A stretch of 64,000 nt of DNA, from the NCBI GenBank assembly GCA_002633005.1, contig NMRA01000083.1, forward strand, positions 1,007,725 to 1,071,724. The letters are read 5' to 3'. The stretch's first letter is position 1. Every line of letters begins with the position of its first letter. The position numbers and the translations under genes were made by a program. Positions 1 to 12,500 of the stretch are shown in pieces. Under the pieces are notes generated by a model. The model was not told the origin of the DNA. It ran no database searches and saw nothing but the letters and a program-made list of their open reading frames with translations. Source of the DNA: Phoronis australis. Its lineage: Eukaryota; Phoronida; Phoronidae.

Positions 1-90
1 ACTCAATGCCCCATGACAGACAAAATACACTCTGGGTTGTGCCCGCCAGAAATCCCCAAAAATCTCAACCACGGTATCCCATACCAAAAA
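1..90 (-). repeat. Inverted half-unit of the left-edge satellite
   Basis: The reverse complement of this stretch reads like the half-units at 655-1800. It has the same order of a GTGGT-containing segment, a TTTCTGGCGGGCACAACCC-like segment, then TGTATTTTGTCTGTCATGGG. It is therefore one satellite half-unit in opposite orientation, separated from the main block by about 560 bp. The window edge cuts it, so its true extent is unknown. Confidence 0.7.
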
Positions 91-94
91 AAGC

Positions 95-395
95 CTTCCT
101 GCAAACACTTGCCGCAAGCTTGCCGCAAAGTTGTGGCAAGCTTGCTGCAAAAGTTTCTGCAAACCAGCCGCAAACACGTAGAATCAAATCTGACCAAAGA
201 GTGGATGCAAATTTCCTGCAACCCAGCCGCAAACATTGCCGCAAGCTTGCGGCATGCTTGCCGCAAACATGCTGCAAACTTTTACCATGCAAATGAAGTT
301 TGCCGCAAGCTTGCAGCAAACAGCTCTATGTACTTATATGGAACAGTTCCTGCAACCCAGACGCACACATTGCTGCAAGCTTGCCGCAAACATCT
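95..395. repeat. Degenerate palindrome-rich repeat (GCAAGCTTGC core)
   Basis: Short irregular copies of a motif built on the palindrome GCAAGCTTGC, with flanking CCGCAAAC or CTGCAAAC, recur about every 15-30 bases. All reading frames through it therefore show Arg/Lys/Leu/Ala/Cys-rich nonsense peptides on both strands. These are composition artefacts and not genes. The block lies between the inverted and direct satellite half-units. No coding signal was seen. Confidence 0.75.
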
Positions 396-654
396 TCATG
401 GTGTTATATAGAAGTTCTGCGCGCCCAGCCTACAATGTAGGGGTGTAAGGGGTCTCAAATTTTTGGGTTTGTGGACCTTGTTAATAAAAAAAAATAAAAA
501 ATAAAACAAACGGGGTTTGTTCAAGGCCTATGCATTGTGCATTTGGCCCCCGAGAGCCCTGGGTGCGCGCATATGCCAGTCAGCAATTCACACCCCGAAC
601 TGCCAAATGGAATCTGGGAGAATTTTAGGGGGGGCCTCCCCCCTAAATCCGCCA

Positions 655-1800
655 CTGGGCACAACACAAAGTGTATTTTGTCTGACATAGGACATTTACG
701 GAACCAGTTACATGTATTCATTCACGTGGAATTGGTTTTTTTGTGGTACCTCAAATGTACTGAGCTAGATCATTTTGGGGGTACTATTTTTGGGTTTCTG
801 GCAGACCCTTGCTAGACTACAATTTGTCTTTCATGGCTCATTCGGTACACAGTGCGATACTTTTGTTCGCTTTTAATCAGTTTTAGCTGGTACCTCGAAT
901 ATCTAGTCTAGCTCAAATTTTCCCTGGCATACGGTGGTTAACATTTTTGTGGGGTTTCTGGCGGGTACAACCCAGAGTGTATTTTGTCTGTCATGGGTCA
1001 TTTAGTGATCAGTGACATCTATTGAATCACATGGAATTTGTCTAATTTTGTGGTACCTTGAGTGTATGAGCTAGTTCATTTTTGGAGGGGTCCTTTTTGG
1101 GTTTCTGGCTTACATTTTTCAGAGTGAATATGTCTGCCATGGGTCATTCGGTGTTCACTGCGGCGTTGTTCGTTTTAAATCAGTTGTAGCTGGTACCTCC
1201 AGTATCTAATCAAGCTCAAATTTCCAATGGCATATTGCGATTGAGATTTTTGGATGGCACAACCGAAACTGTATTTTGTCTGTCATAGGACATTTAGTCA
1301 CTAGTGACAAGTATTCATTCACATGGAATATGTCTATGTGGTACCTCAAATGAATAGGTCATTTTTCGGGGTCCTTTTTGGGTTTCAGGCGTACCCTTGC
1401 CAGATGGCAATTTGTCTGTCATGGGTCATTCGGTGTTCAGTGCAGTAATATTGCTCGTTTTAAATAAGTTTTACCAGGTACCTCGAATATCTAGTCTAGG
1501 TCAAATTTTCAATGACATACGGTGGTCTATATTTTTGGGGGGTTCTGAAGGGCATAACCTAGAGTGTATTTTGTCTTTCATGGGGCATTTAGTGATCAGT
1601 GACATGTATTGAATCATATGGAATTGTTTTTTTGCGGTACTTCATTTTTGGTGGGTCCTTTTCCGGTTTCTGCCGGACCCATTCCAGAGTGCAATTTGTT
1701 TGTCATTTGCTGGTCAGTGCGGCACTATTGTCCGTTTCAAATCACTTTTGGCCGGTAACTCGAACATCTAATCTAGCTCGTTTTTTGGCCCCTTGAAAGG
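655..1800 (+). repeat. Tandem satellite, ~150-bp half-units in ~300-bp dimers
   Basis: The anchor TTTGTCTGTCATGGGTCATT and close variants start near 676, 821, 983, 1124, 1272, 1409, 1567 and 1694, so spacing is about 127-162 bp. Two half-unit types alternate. One continues into TTAGTGATCAGTGACA and the other into CGGTGTTCAGTGCGG. The higher-order period is therefore about 290-310 bp. Each unit also carries GGTACCTC and TTTTTGGGTTTCTGG blocks. Copies are visibly diverged and no ORF of interest survives. The array lies beyond the 3' end of MARCHF6. Confidence 0.85.
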
Positions 1801-3553
1801 TCCCCAGGGGTATATACTGAGGTGGACTCTAAGTGCTACTATGGTTAGATGTTGGTACCTCGTTCATCTAAGCTAAGACCTCTGGGCTGCCTATCTAAGC
1901 TGAACTGACTATCTCAAGGAAGTTCAGCTCCGGTGGTAGCTCACGTCACCGCGTATGGGAACTTCAAAAACGGGCCACCAGTTCATTCAGTTGTTCTCCC
2001 TTTAACGTCAGCCATGAGCTCAGCTCGTAGATCTCCTCTGTGGCCTTTGCTAACAATACCTGTAATGTATCATAGACTAAAACAACCTCGCAACGCCTAC
2101 ATGCACGTACCTATCAGGGTTAATTTCCGATTTTACTCATCCACATAAACACAGGAAAACAATTTGGATACCGCTTTACAATACAATCGGTTTCCACTTC
2201 CATGGTTTTCATTTTCACTTGGATTAACTATACCCTCGCGAAAAAAAATGCATAATCAAACGAAAACGCATTACCTGTCATAAAACTGGTTTTGAATGGC
2301 CTATTTAGTTCCCTTATAAGGCATCCTCGTCTCCACCAAATATAATGATGTATGGTCAACAGTTTATTACAGTACCAGCTCGAGCATTCAAAAATACAAG
2401 AAGTGTACACGAATTCAGCATACAGGTCTCTGAAATAAATCACCAGTCAATAGGACGATCAATAACACTGAAAGTTGGGAGGAAAACAGTTAATGCTATT
2501 GCTAAAAATCTCACTGAAAAACAGTTTGTCCCACACGGTATGACTCCATGATGATATAACAATTACTAAGAATTGAAAAAAGTAGATCTATGTCAAATCG
2601 CTCACTTCAGAGAACAAGCTAAATGAGAATAAATTAACATTTCAAAATGCATCATTTCCGCTCTTGCGACTAAGAGACTGCAGCAAAATTGATGCCTTTG
2701 ACAGCAAGCACTCCCACACTGTACCTATATATATACACAAGTTCCACACTACGGTTTCCATTGAAACAACCCACTGAGTTGGTCTAGTCCAGACACTGAA
2801 AAATGGGCCATTCAATACAGTAGCTAACTACACTGTTATTCAATCAGAAAATGAAACGCCTTTCATACAACTGTATTGCATCTCCAAATTACAACAGATT
2901 CTGCAAGTTTTCATTACAGAAAGTAAAGTCATGACCACAAATTTCGCCTTATTTAAATCTAAGGAATTTACAGAATAAGCACTTGGAGTGCAATACTGAA
3001 AATAAACAGTATGTATTAAGGTTTCAAGGAATTGACACATTTTGAATCTACATTTAGCACCTCTATGTGCTCCAGAAATGAATAGTTAAGTTGTTGAGGG
3101 GATAGCATTGTGAAGCTCCTTACAATAAAAGTCTAAAAAAGCAATGATGTTACTTTCTGAAGAATACATACATCATGAAATGTTATTACCAGAGATATGC
3201 TTATGCAAAATTAAGCAAAATCACTGATATCTGTGAATGTCTAAATCCAAAGCTTGCTAAAGTACAACAAAAACACTGTCATCAAGTAATTTTATTCATT
3301 GTCTTCACGAAAGTGTAATCGCTTGCTGAACAGTGCAACAGCAATTATCAAACATTATCATTATATTATACTTGCATCTTAACAACACTTCATTGAAAAT
3401 AAATAAATAAACAAAATGAGACAACACAATTGTATTCATCTGAAAATCAACAACAAGATGTTCACATAACAACTCAGCTATCAAAGGTCATCCAACAATC
3501 AGCACTTTCCATTCACAAAATCAAACAACAAGAAGGCTTGGCATCCATGTCAA
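1801..3553. other. MARCHF6 3' flank and probable 3' UTR
   Basis: No open reading frame with recognisable similarity occurs here. The portion just below 3553 should be the MARCHF6 3' untranslated region on the minus strand, since the stop codon is at 3554-3556. The remainder up to the satellite shows AT-rich unique-looking sequence only. Where transcription ends cannot be fixed from sequence alone. Confidence 0.6.
3291..3296 (-). terminator. Candidate polyadenylation signal of MARCHF6
   Basis: TTTATT on the plus strand reads AATAAA on the minus strand, about 260 bases after the MARCHF6 stop. It is the first canonical hexamer I noticed downstream. The transcript could end later at other hexamers, for example near 2364. 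Confidence 0.4.
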
Positions 3554-6500
3554 TCACATTGAAGGCACACCCTCAGAAGGCGGAGTTTCCCTTTCATAGT
3601 TGACAAGTCTTTGTCCCACCAGATACCTATCATAAAAGTACTTAAGGGTTGTAGTATTAACCAATGTACATGGATATTGCAAAAGATATTCGAAGACAAC
3701 AACACCAACATCAGCACAAAAAGATGGGCACACAATGAATGACAGAAAACAGAATGAACTGGGAAATATTCTAATGTGAAACCTGGATCCAGTTTACTCA
3801 ACAAGCAATTCAAAACAAAGGTGTGGCAACGTAAGTCGCAAACACAGGCAATGTGTATTTGCATGTCCATGATTGTCAGTTTCCTGGATCATGATGGAGT
3901 GTTACGAGTCCGTCGATACTTTGGATGTTGTACTATGTAATGTATATCAACACACTGGAACATGGATATTATATGGCATTTTTTGTTAACTTTCACATTG
4001 AGAATAATTATATGGATACTGCATTACTCCACGTCCATATCACCTTAAGAAAGGACCAATCACTTTGAATGAGCATTCACGATTACTTGAAGCATGCCAC
4101 ACGATAGGCCAATATTGTGAGTCAACACGGAGGTCACAGGCCCTAAGTCCAATGTAATACAAAATAGTGCTGAATTTGACGATAATGGTAAGACTTTAAA
4201 CTGTTATTGGAAAAAATGACCAAAACTTGGAGTGAACCCACCTGTCATTTTTAATGTGTTCGTAAAGCCTCTTGAACTGTCGTGTGTGAAATACACACAG
4301 CCCTATTAAAATGACCACTGTGAGCAGCAGGGGGTATATACGCCGCAGAACAAGGTTCTCAGTGTCGAAGCCAATGCCTGAAGAAGACAACAAGGAACAG
4401 CTGACTATATGAGATACAGTACATGACAAAAGTAATCAAATACAGTGCATGACAAAAGTAATCAACTACAGTGCATGACAAATGTAATCAACTACAGTGC
4501 AAGACAAAAGTAATCAACTACAGTGCATGACAAAAGTAATCGGACAATATACCGTTTCCCCGTCATCACAGATAATTCCGTTAACAGCAAAAATGACTGG
4601 GAATAATATATATTGCAGCAGAAAATTCTAATTAGAGAATGACTTAGGCACCTTATTAACATTCCTGTTACTTCCCCTTCATTCTCGGTCATCAGGGGAG
4701 ACTACCCTGACAATGAATTCAGCGTCCACATCGCCCTCATGTTGGGGAATTCCATATTTCGTCTGAATACTTATGGCTTGTACCATAGATATCCACTTGA
4801 CAACTACTTATCAATCTGTGAGAACTTTACCAGCATATCTAAAGACAGTGCTATGATTACTATCGAGGAGGCGGTGTGGCCTCATGGGAACAGTGACCGC
4901 CACCTTTGCTCATGATCATGGGTTCGAGTCCCGCTGGGACACACTGCAAGACACTCGACTCAGGTCTCTAGCTCCTCAGCTCTGCTTTAACTACATGTTA
5001 GTAAAGCATAAAAATGGTTGCAGGTGATCAGCGCAATGAGCCCACATGCATGGCCTGCGCACGTGTTGTACAACGTGCATCAGACCGCCTGCATTTATTT
5101 TTTATGATTACTATAAAGTGGCATGGTTGTTAAGCCAGTAATGTTACCTGCCTTTTGCTACAAACATAAATTTTGATTTAGACCACTTTACTAAGAAACT
5201 GGTATCAACTTGTTTCCTTAACCAGAGATTTCTGAACTCAATCCCTCGACATTAGGGCTGAATATCGGACCCATTCCCTCTGAAAAATATTGAAAAATCA
5301 TGCGAAATTCCCCTCATGATGTCCAAAAATTCCCCTCAAATGATTGAAGCTACCCTCAAGTTTCGAATCACTTGTAATTCACACAAGTGACAATTTGAAA
5401 GATCTCAATGGCTACTTGAGGCACAGCCTGTGAGGGTTTACAACAAAATGGGGGAGCTATTGACAGTGATCAGGAGGCAGAGTTTTCCCTCAACCCAAAA
5501 TACCCCGTCAGAAGGCACAAGCACCTTTCCCCTTAGATAAACAAGGGCCCTGACCTGTCATGATGAGCTTACTTACTGAACGTGGTCACGACTGAGAGTT
5601 CACGTCACGACCGAGAGTTCATGTCACGACCGAGAGGTCACGTCACGATTGAGAGTTCACGTCACGACCGAGAGCTCACGTCACGACTGAGAGTTCACGT
5701 CACGACCGAGAGTTCACATCACGACTGAGAGTTCACGTCACGACTGAGAGTTCACGTCACGGCTGAGAGTTCACCGAACGTTCCTTACAAGCTCAGTAAT
5801 TACAATTTAACCTGAGTAAGGAACAATTTGACACCAATTTTCTAATGATAAGCGCTCAGGAGCCAGGTCAGCTTTTACTATCATGCAGCACACTACACTA
5901 ATCATTCACTTATTTTGCACAAAAATAACTGACAAATTCATAATTTTCTATTTTTCCACAGTCGATTACTTTGCTTCAAATCATCAAACCCTAACCAAAT
6001 GTTGCTTTTTGACATCTAAATAATATAAACCAAATCAAAAAATAAGACTAGAATTTTCTTGATCTTAATTTTTGGAAATAAATTTCACAAAATAAAATTT
6101 CACAAGTCCTCCAAATTTTGTGCTAAATGGGTAAAGAATTACATTAAATAGCGACCCTGGCAGAACAGTAACGAAAGCACATTGTAAGAAAACACACAGG
6201 TTACCACGGCACCATTGTTACACAACTGACTTACCCGTCACCTTGACCACACTTCTGACAACTGCATAGGGCAAGGCGAGGGCCACACCCAATGTACCAA
6301 TCACTGGGATACACAGTTGGTGAAGGATGAAGCTGAGATTCAAGTTTCGTAGTCCCATATTGTACACCTGCACAGGTAGATTCAACAATAATAATAATGA
6401 CCACTTAGTAAAAATATGCCTTATTAAATGCACACCTGGAATGATTGTTTATCAACTCTATCAGTTGATTTCTCTAAAAGTATTTGAAAGTCTTGCTACG

Positions 6501-9500
6501 AGCGCCCACGACTTATCAACACCAACGTAAGCAACAAAATAGCTCACAAGAATGCACAGGAGATACAGGCTATGATATGTCCTGCCCTTCCTCACGCCTA
6601 AACTAGGACAGTTCACCAACAAAGAGTGACAACCCGCCAATTACGTGAAATGCGGTCAGGATGATGTTGCTTTTCCCCTCAAAGAAAAATAATTGAAGTG
6701 AATGTGCATATTACACGTCTCAATTCCCCGAGCATGGCACAAACATTCCTACAAGCATTGTGAACATGTCGTGCTGAGTTACGTAGCGGAACCCATTCTG
6801 TGTGCAACTGTCATGGTGTCTTGTCACTGTCTTAACATACGCACCTCTAACATTTCAAAGACCTGTGTGGCACACTTTGAGTGAAATAGCACGTGTATAA
6901 ACTAATCCTACAACTAATGTGGCTATTATCTTGGGACAGGCATGTATTTCAATGGCGAATCCTGTTTTGTTGCGATTTTACGATTGCAGGAAGCAAATTT
7001 AAGTTCTGAATTATGTCAAGTTAACACTTCAGGTTTTCCAGGAAAGCATTAGGTGTTATTCTGGCATGTTGCAAACATATTAAGCACAGCTCAAAGTTGC
7101 AGATTCTGTAACTCCTGACAGAAATAGCAATCCCATTTAAAGTTCACTGCTGAAACTACTGCCTACCTGTTCCATATTTCGCTTGAGCCACCACTGTGGA
7201 CCCATCATAGTAATTGCACAAATAATCTTAGCATGTAAAACACCTAGAGCCCAGTCCTGAAAAGGAGAACGGTCACTTGTGATAACTTCACCTGTGGGGG
7301 GAACGCCAAAAACTTGACACCAAAATCCTAAAATTGCCACTAGGGGATGGCAATGAGATAGACGCTATCTCCATGAAACAAACCTAGCTGCAAATTATTG
7401 TACATACACCAAGAGACATGGAAGGTATGAAAGCAGTTATAAATGTAAAAACGCTAAAATTGCCACCAGATGGCATAGTAGCAGCTGAAGTTGTGCTCAT
7501 CTGTAGCCATGTTGATAGGAACACATCTGTCAAATTTAATGATCGCAAGTACCTACAAGGCGTTTAAGAGATACAGCTGCAACTGCCATAGAGGCGCCCA
7601 GACAGAGACGATAGCAGCCAAATACGTACATGTGGGTACAGCAACCACTTTTTACTGAAAACTTACAAATTATTAATCGAGTTTTGGAATCAGAGACCAG
7701 ATTTAAGGTCTAACAATGCAGTTCTACACAAGCAGTCTGCAGATATTTTCAGAATTGTTTAAACAGTACTCTGTGCAGCCTTTTTCATGACATGAGCCCA
7801 ATTGTGAATCCGGAAGAATGAATCAACGCATGCAATAAACAACGTGCAACATGTAGTATTGTTGACGGTACCTGCCAGGGAAAGAAGACAGGAGACTGAT
7901 CCAGGGGTACCCTGAGGGGCACCACAACCACCAGCTCAAACAGCACTCCCAACATGAGGGGGATGACACCTAGTAACAGCATCATAGCCACACCTGCCTT
8001 CAGACCCTGCAACAGAAACACATATACCATAAGCACAGTAGACATAACTTAGCCAGTTTCCACAGTGTGGCAAGCAAAGTGAGTTTCACTTCTCCAGGAG
8101 TTTTCCATTGTACAATTTTCATTTTCCCCAAGTTATTTTTTCCATTTTCCATCAAACTTCATGCATGACACCTTGTTATTTTCCTGATTAATTTCCAGGC
8201 AAGTTTTACTTCTCATTGGTTTTCCAGGGTATAATTTTCATTTTAACCAAGTTATTTTTCTCATTTCCGTCATATTTCCATGCATGGACAACTTGTCATT
8301 TTCCTAATTCCAGGTTTCCAAGATGAGTGAGAACCTTAAGTAGATCAGTGCTGCCGGTCGGCTTTTTGACAAGATGGGGTTGGATAACAGTCATACAAGA
8401 CACTAAAAGCTCAAAAGGAGCTTTTTATCTCTTACTAACAGGGCTCGACGCAATAAAAGTCACCAGGTCGCATTTTGTGACCTAGCCAAAATCTTAGGTC
8501 GCATTCTGAAAATCCAACTCGCATTCATAAATGTCAGGTAGCAAAAATTTCGCACCATTTTTGATTTTTTAGATCATCGAGAAAATGTTTAGATTACGCT
8601 CATACCTGCGGTGTTAAACACTCACAAATTTCAGGTCGCAAAACTTTTCTTTATATTGGAGTAGGAAAATTTTACGGCGTGCTCTAGGGAGCAAAAAAAT
8701 GGCAGGGTACATGAAGAGAATAATATTAACCGCAATTTCACATCTATTCGTTTTGTTGCAATAACTGGCTACGGGCATAAAACATCAAGCCTAGGGAACA
8801 TCGACCCGGTGAAACATCTGAACAGGAAAATATCAGTACTGGGCTACATCGGTCCCAGGGAATATCGTAAAACATTGGGTCTTTTATAATGGAAGGGGAA
8901 CTTTCTATTAGGTTTCTTGTCAAATAAGCCCGTTGGCACCCAGGTGCTTAACAGAGCCAATCCGGAACACTCTTTCATTTAGGACTGTCGCTTTTATCTT
9001 TTGATGTGCAGCTTTGGAGTAGTGCGCACTTGTGAGTTCAGGCACTTGAATTGCCTACACTTTACGTTGGCAACAACATGTGACAGACTACTCATATGTC
9101 GCACACGTAACCCCAGAAACAAGTAAGGGTTTGAAAATTTCTTGGTGACTTAAACACAACTTTGCTGAAAGTGGAGACATGGCCATCTTTTGGCGATTAA
9201 TAAGGCTGTCATTTTCACGATACTGTCTTTTGCAGCCATAAAAAACGAGACGCATGTTTCCACGTCACGATAATCCGTCACTGCTTGAGCACTAACAAAG
9301 GGACCGACCAGTGCCGTAGTGCGATATCAGTGATATTGTCGCGGATATTTAATAATACTATGTGAAAGTTTTTCTACCACAAAATTTGGCAAGTTGATCG
9401 TTTAAGAATTAGTAAAAGACCACTGTTTTGTGACATTTTATCACGTGTTATGTCTTGGTAAACTTTCTTCGGCACATCCGGAAATTTGCAAAAGTAGCCA

Positions 9501-12500
9501 AAAATGTTAGCCAATGAAACGCATCAAAGATTCATTCTGCATTATCTCATGTTCACACGATATGCTCACAAGTCATTGGGAGGGCTGCTTTAGGTTAGTG
9601 TTCTTGTGAACTTGATTTGGCAACAACCAAATCACGGTCGGATATATACGAGTTGCTTTATATCTGCCAGTTATCTACAGAGAAGTGTAGAAACTCAGCT
9701 CGCATACTTCGGAAATTCCAGGTTGCAACTTGATTCGAGCTGGAAAAAATCTCAGCTTACATTTTCAAATTTCAGGTCGCAAATACGACCTGCAGCTCGT
9801 TATGTCGAGCCTGGACAATTAAAACTCACTCAGCCAGCCGCATCAAAATGCAGGGTTATTCCTGGACCACGGCTTTGAGCCATAAGCGCATAAAAAATAA
9901 AAAGGCACACATTGCAGAAGTGCACACCCCCAATGCATCTTTTAAAACACAGCACTCTTAGAAAAATGCAAGATTCTAATCAACATACAGCTAGTGTATT
10001 CTTATTCCACCACAGCTGAACAGTCTGTTTGAATCCTTTGTCAGACTGTATGGAATTTTTAAATAAAAATTAATGCAACTTTTACATGAGCATGGCTGTT
10101 CCTTATTCGATTGTCCTAGGGGTTTTCTGTTTCTTATGTTACCACTTTTATTACACTTAGTGTTTCTTATGTCACCACTTTAATTACACTAAGTCTGCTG
10201 GGCACAACTTTTTGAAAAAGGCAACCTTTTTATTGTCAGGTGTGCCCAAAGGGCACAGGTTCAAACCTGGACAGGAATATCCCTGACAATGGGTTTCCAG
10301 CCCTGTGGTAGCCAGTCATACGAGACATCCAAAGTCTCATAACTTCATAGTTTACCAATACAATCCACTCAGCCAACCACATTATAATGGGTCTCCGCCT
10401 TATGGAAGCCAGTCATATAGGAAAGCAAACTTACCAATATAACCCAATCAGTCAGCCATATCACAATGGGTCTGCGGCCCTGTGGTGGCCAGTCATATAG
10501 GACAGCAACAGTCCTCAACACTTACCAATACAAGCCACTCAGTCAGTCGCATCACAATGGGTCTCCAGCCTTGAGGTGGCCAGTCACACAAGACAGTAAC
10601 AATCCTCAACACTTACCAATACAAGCCACTCAGTCAGTCGCATCACAATGGGTCTCCAGCCTTGAGGTGGCCAGTCACACAAGACAGTAACAGTCCTCAA
10701 CACTTACCAATACAAGCCACTCAGTCAGTCGCATGACAATGGGTCTCCAGCCTTGAGGTAGCCAGTCATACAGGACTCCAACAGCCCTCAACACTAGCCA
10801 ACAGGTGTACAGACCACATGCGGCCGTGTAAAGTTCGTGTATCTTCACACCCTTCATCCAAAGCATCATCAACTGACGGCCAATCCAGACTAAAACATAG
10901 ACCAGGACACCTAATGCTAAAACATTCCCATCCCTACCAGGAGCTGTATCACTGAGTAGGAAGAAAAACGCAAAAATGAGGGAAATCCTGGTGTTAAATA
11001 TACAAACTAACCAATGATTCAGCGGTAAAACCATAGTTTCTGATATCACAACAAGTGTGCCATGTGTTAGTAGTCGTGTATAACAGGCGAAGCAGCTTAC
11101 TAATTTGTTTGCTTAATAGTGCAGGACGAATGATCCTCTCCCATCAAGGTCTGCACTGTTTTCATTAACAGTGTACTTTTTAAAGTCACTCTTTGACTAG
11201 TGAACTGCATTTTTCCAATGAACTGTAATGTTATTTTTCCAAATTCAGTTCTTTTTCAATCAGCTGAATTTCATTTCTGATGAACAGCATTGTTTTCTCT
11301 AGAACAATTATCATGTCATGCTCGAGAGAAAATAACACTGGGTCATTAAAAAAAGAAACGGTTCATGAGAAGAGAATCCAGTTCGGGGAAATTTAAGAGA
11401 AAAGACAAGCGGTTCGTAAGAAAAAAGGTAAGCCAATGAGAACGCCAGTGCAGATCGTAAGGGAGACGATAGTCCACCCTGTACTAGCATTGTTACTTTT
11501 TGTCATGTTGAGTTTCTGTCACATTTAGTGTAACAGCTGGAGGTGTCATAGCGTCGCCTGAGTGGTTGGCAATCCATGACAATAAGGAATTATACTACAT
11601 GTATTTACTATTTAAAGGACATTCAAGCAAGTACGCACTAATTTCTATTGGAAATTACAATAAGAATAAATCAAGTCATGCGTAACAAACATTATGAAGA
11701 CAACACTCAGGTCCAAAAACACCATCTACTCTTCAGTTGTAATAAAAACTAAGCAATTTAATTGTACATGACAATCAAAATATATTAAGTGGTACAGAGT
11801 GTTGAACAAACCAGTGGGAAGGTCCAACTTTTTAACACTCAAAATGCAGTAAGTACAAGGTTTACCTGGAAGAACAAGACAGACCATGCTGGCCACAAAT
11901 AGAGTCACGCCTATCAGCACAATTAGACCTATCACCTGAAAAACAAAACCATGGGTCAATATTATAGTTTCATTTTCATCAAATAGACATCTGCAAGTAA
12001 CCTAAAGGAAGTCACAGATAATCAAAGGAATTTGAACAGCTTTGTCAACACTTTCATTCAAATATTGTTAATGTGTAATAATTAACAGTAAATGTTGTCA
12101 GTGACAAGGAAAAGGTAATGAATTGGTACCCTCTTTTATTCAAGTGTTTCACACACGTGCTCGTAGGAGCTAGCAGCTACCCATTGCATATGTACATTCC
12201 ATAAGCAGGGTGATATTTGTGTGTTTTTGGAAATTCTTAATAGTTTCATTCAATAGTTAGCACTAAATTTAATACAAGTCAACATGTGCCGGTCTACATA
12301 ACATTTAAGAAATTTGCTCCCTCGTTTTACTCCAGCATTCCACATATCGACTCATGCCATCATTCCAGATATGTGGGCAGCTTCATGGTATGGGGCCAAA
12401 CACACGTGTACATGATAAATGAACAGGAACTGAAACCAGTCAATTAGAAACTTACTCTCACAGGGAAAAATCTCGGCCGCTTGTAAGGCTGGAAACCTGT

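Noticed and set aside
4900-4950. tRNA gene
   Set aside because: The B-box is perfect, but the acceptor, D and anticodon stems do not form. It is better explained as a tRNA-derived SINE.
10466-10690. 74-codon plus-strand frame with internal repeats
   Set aside because: It is antisense to the exon-derived 91-bp array and is a by-product of the repeat.
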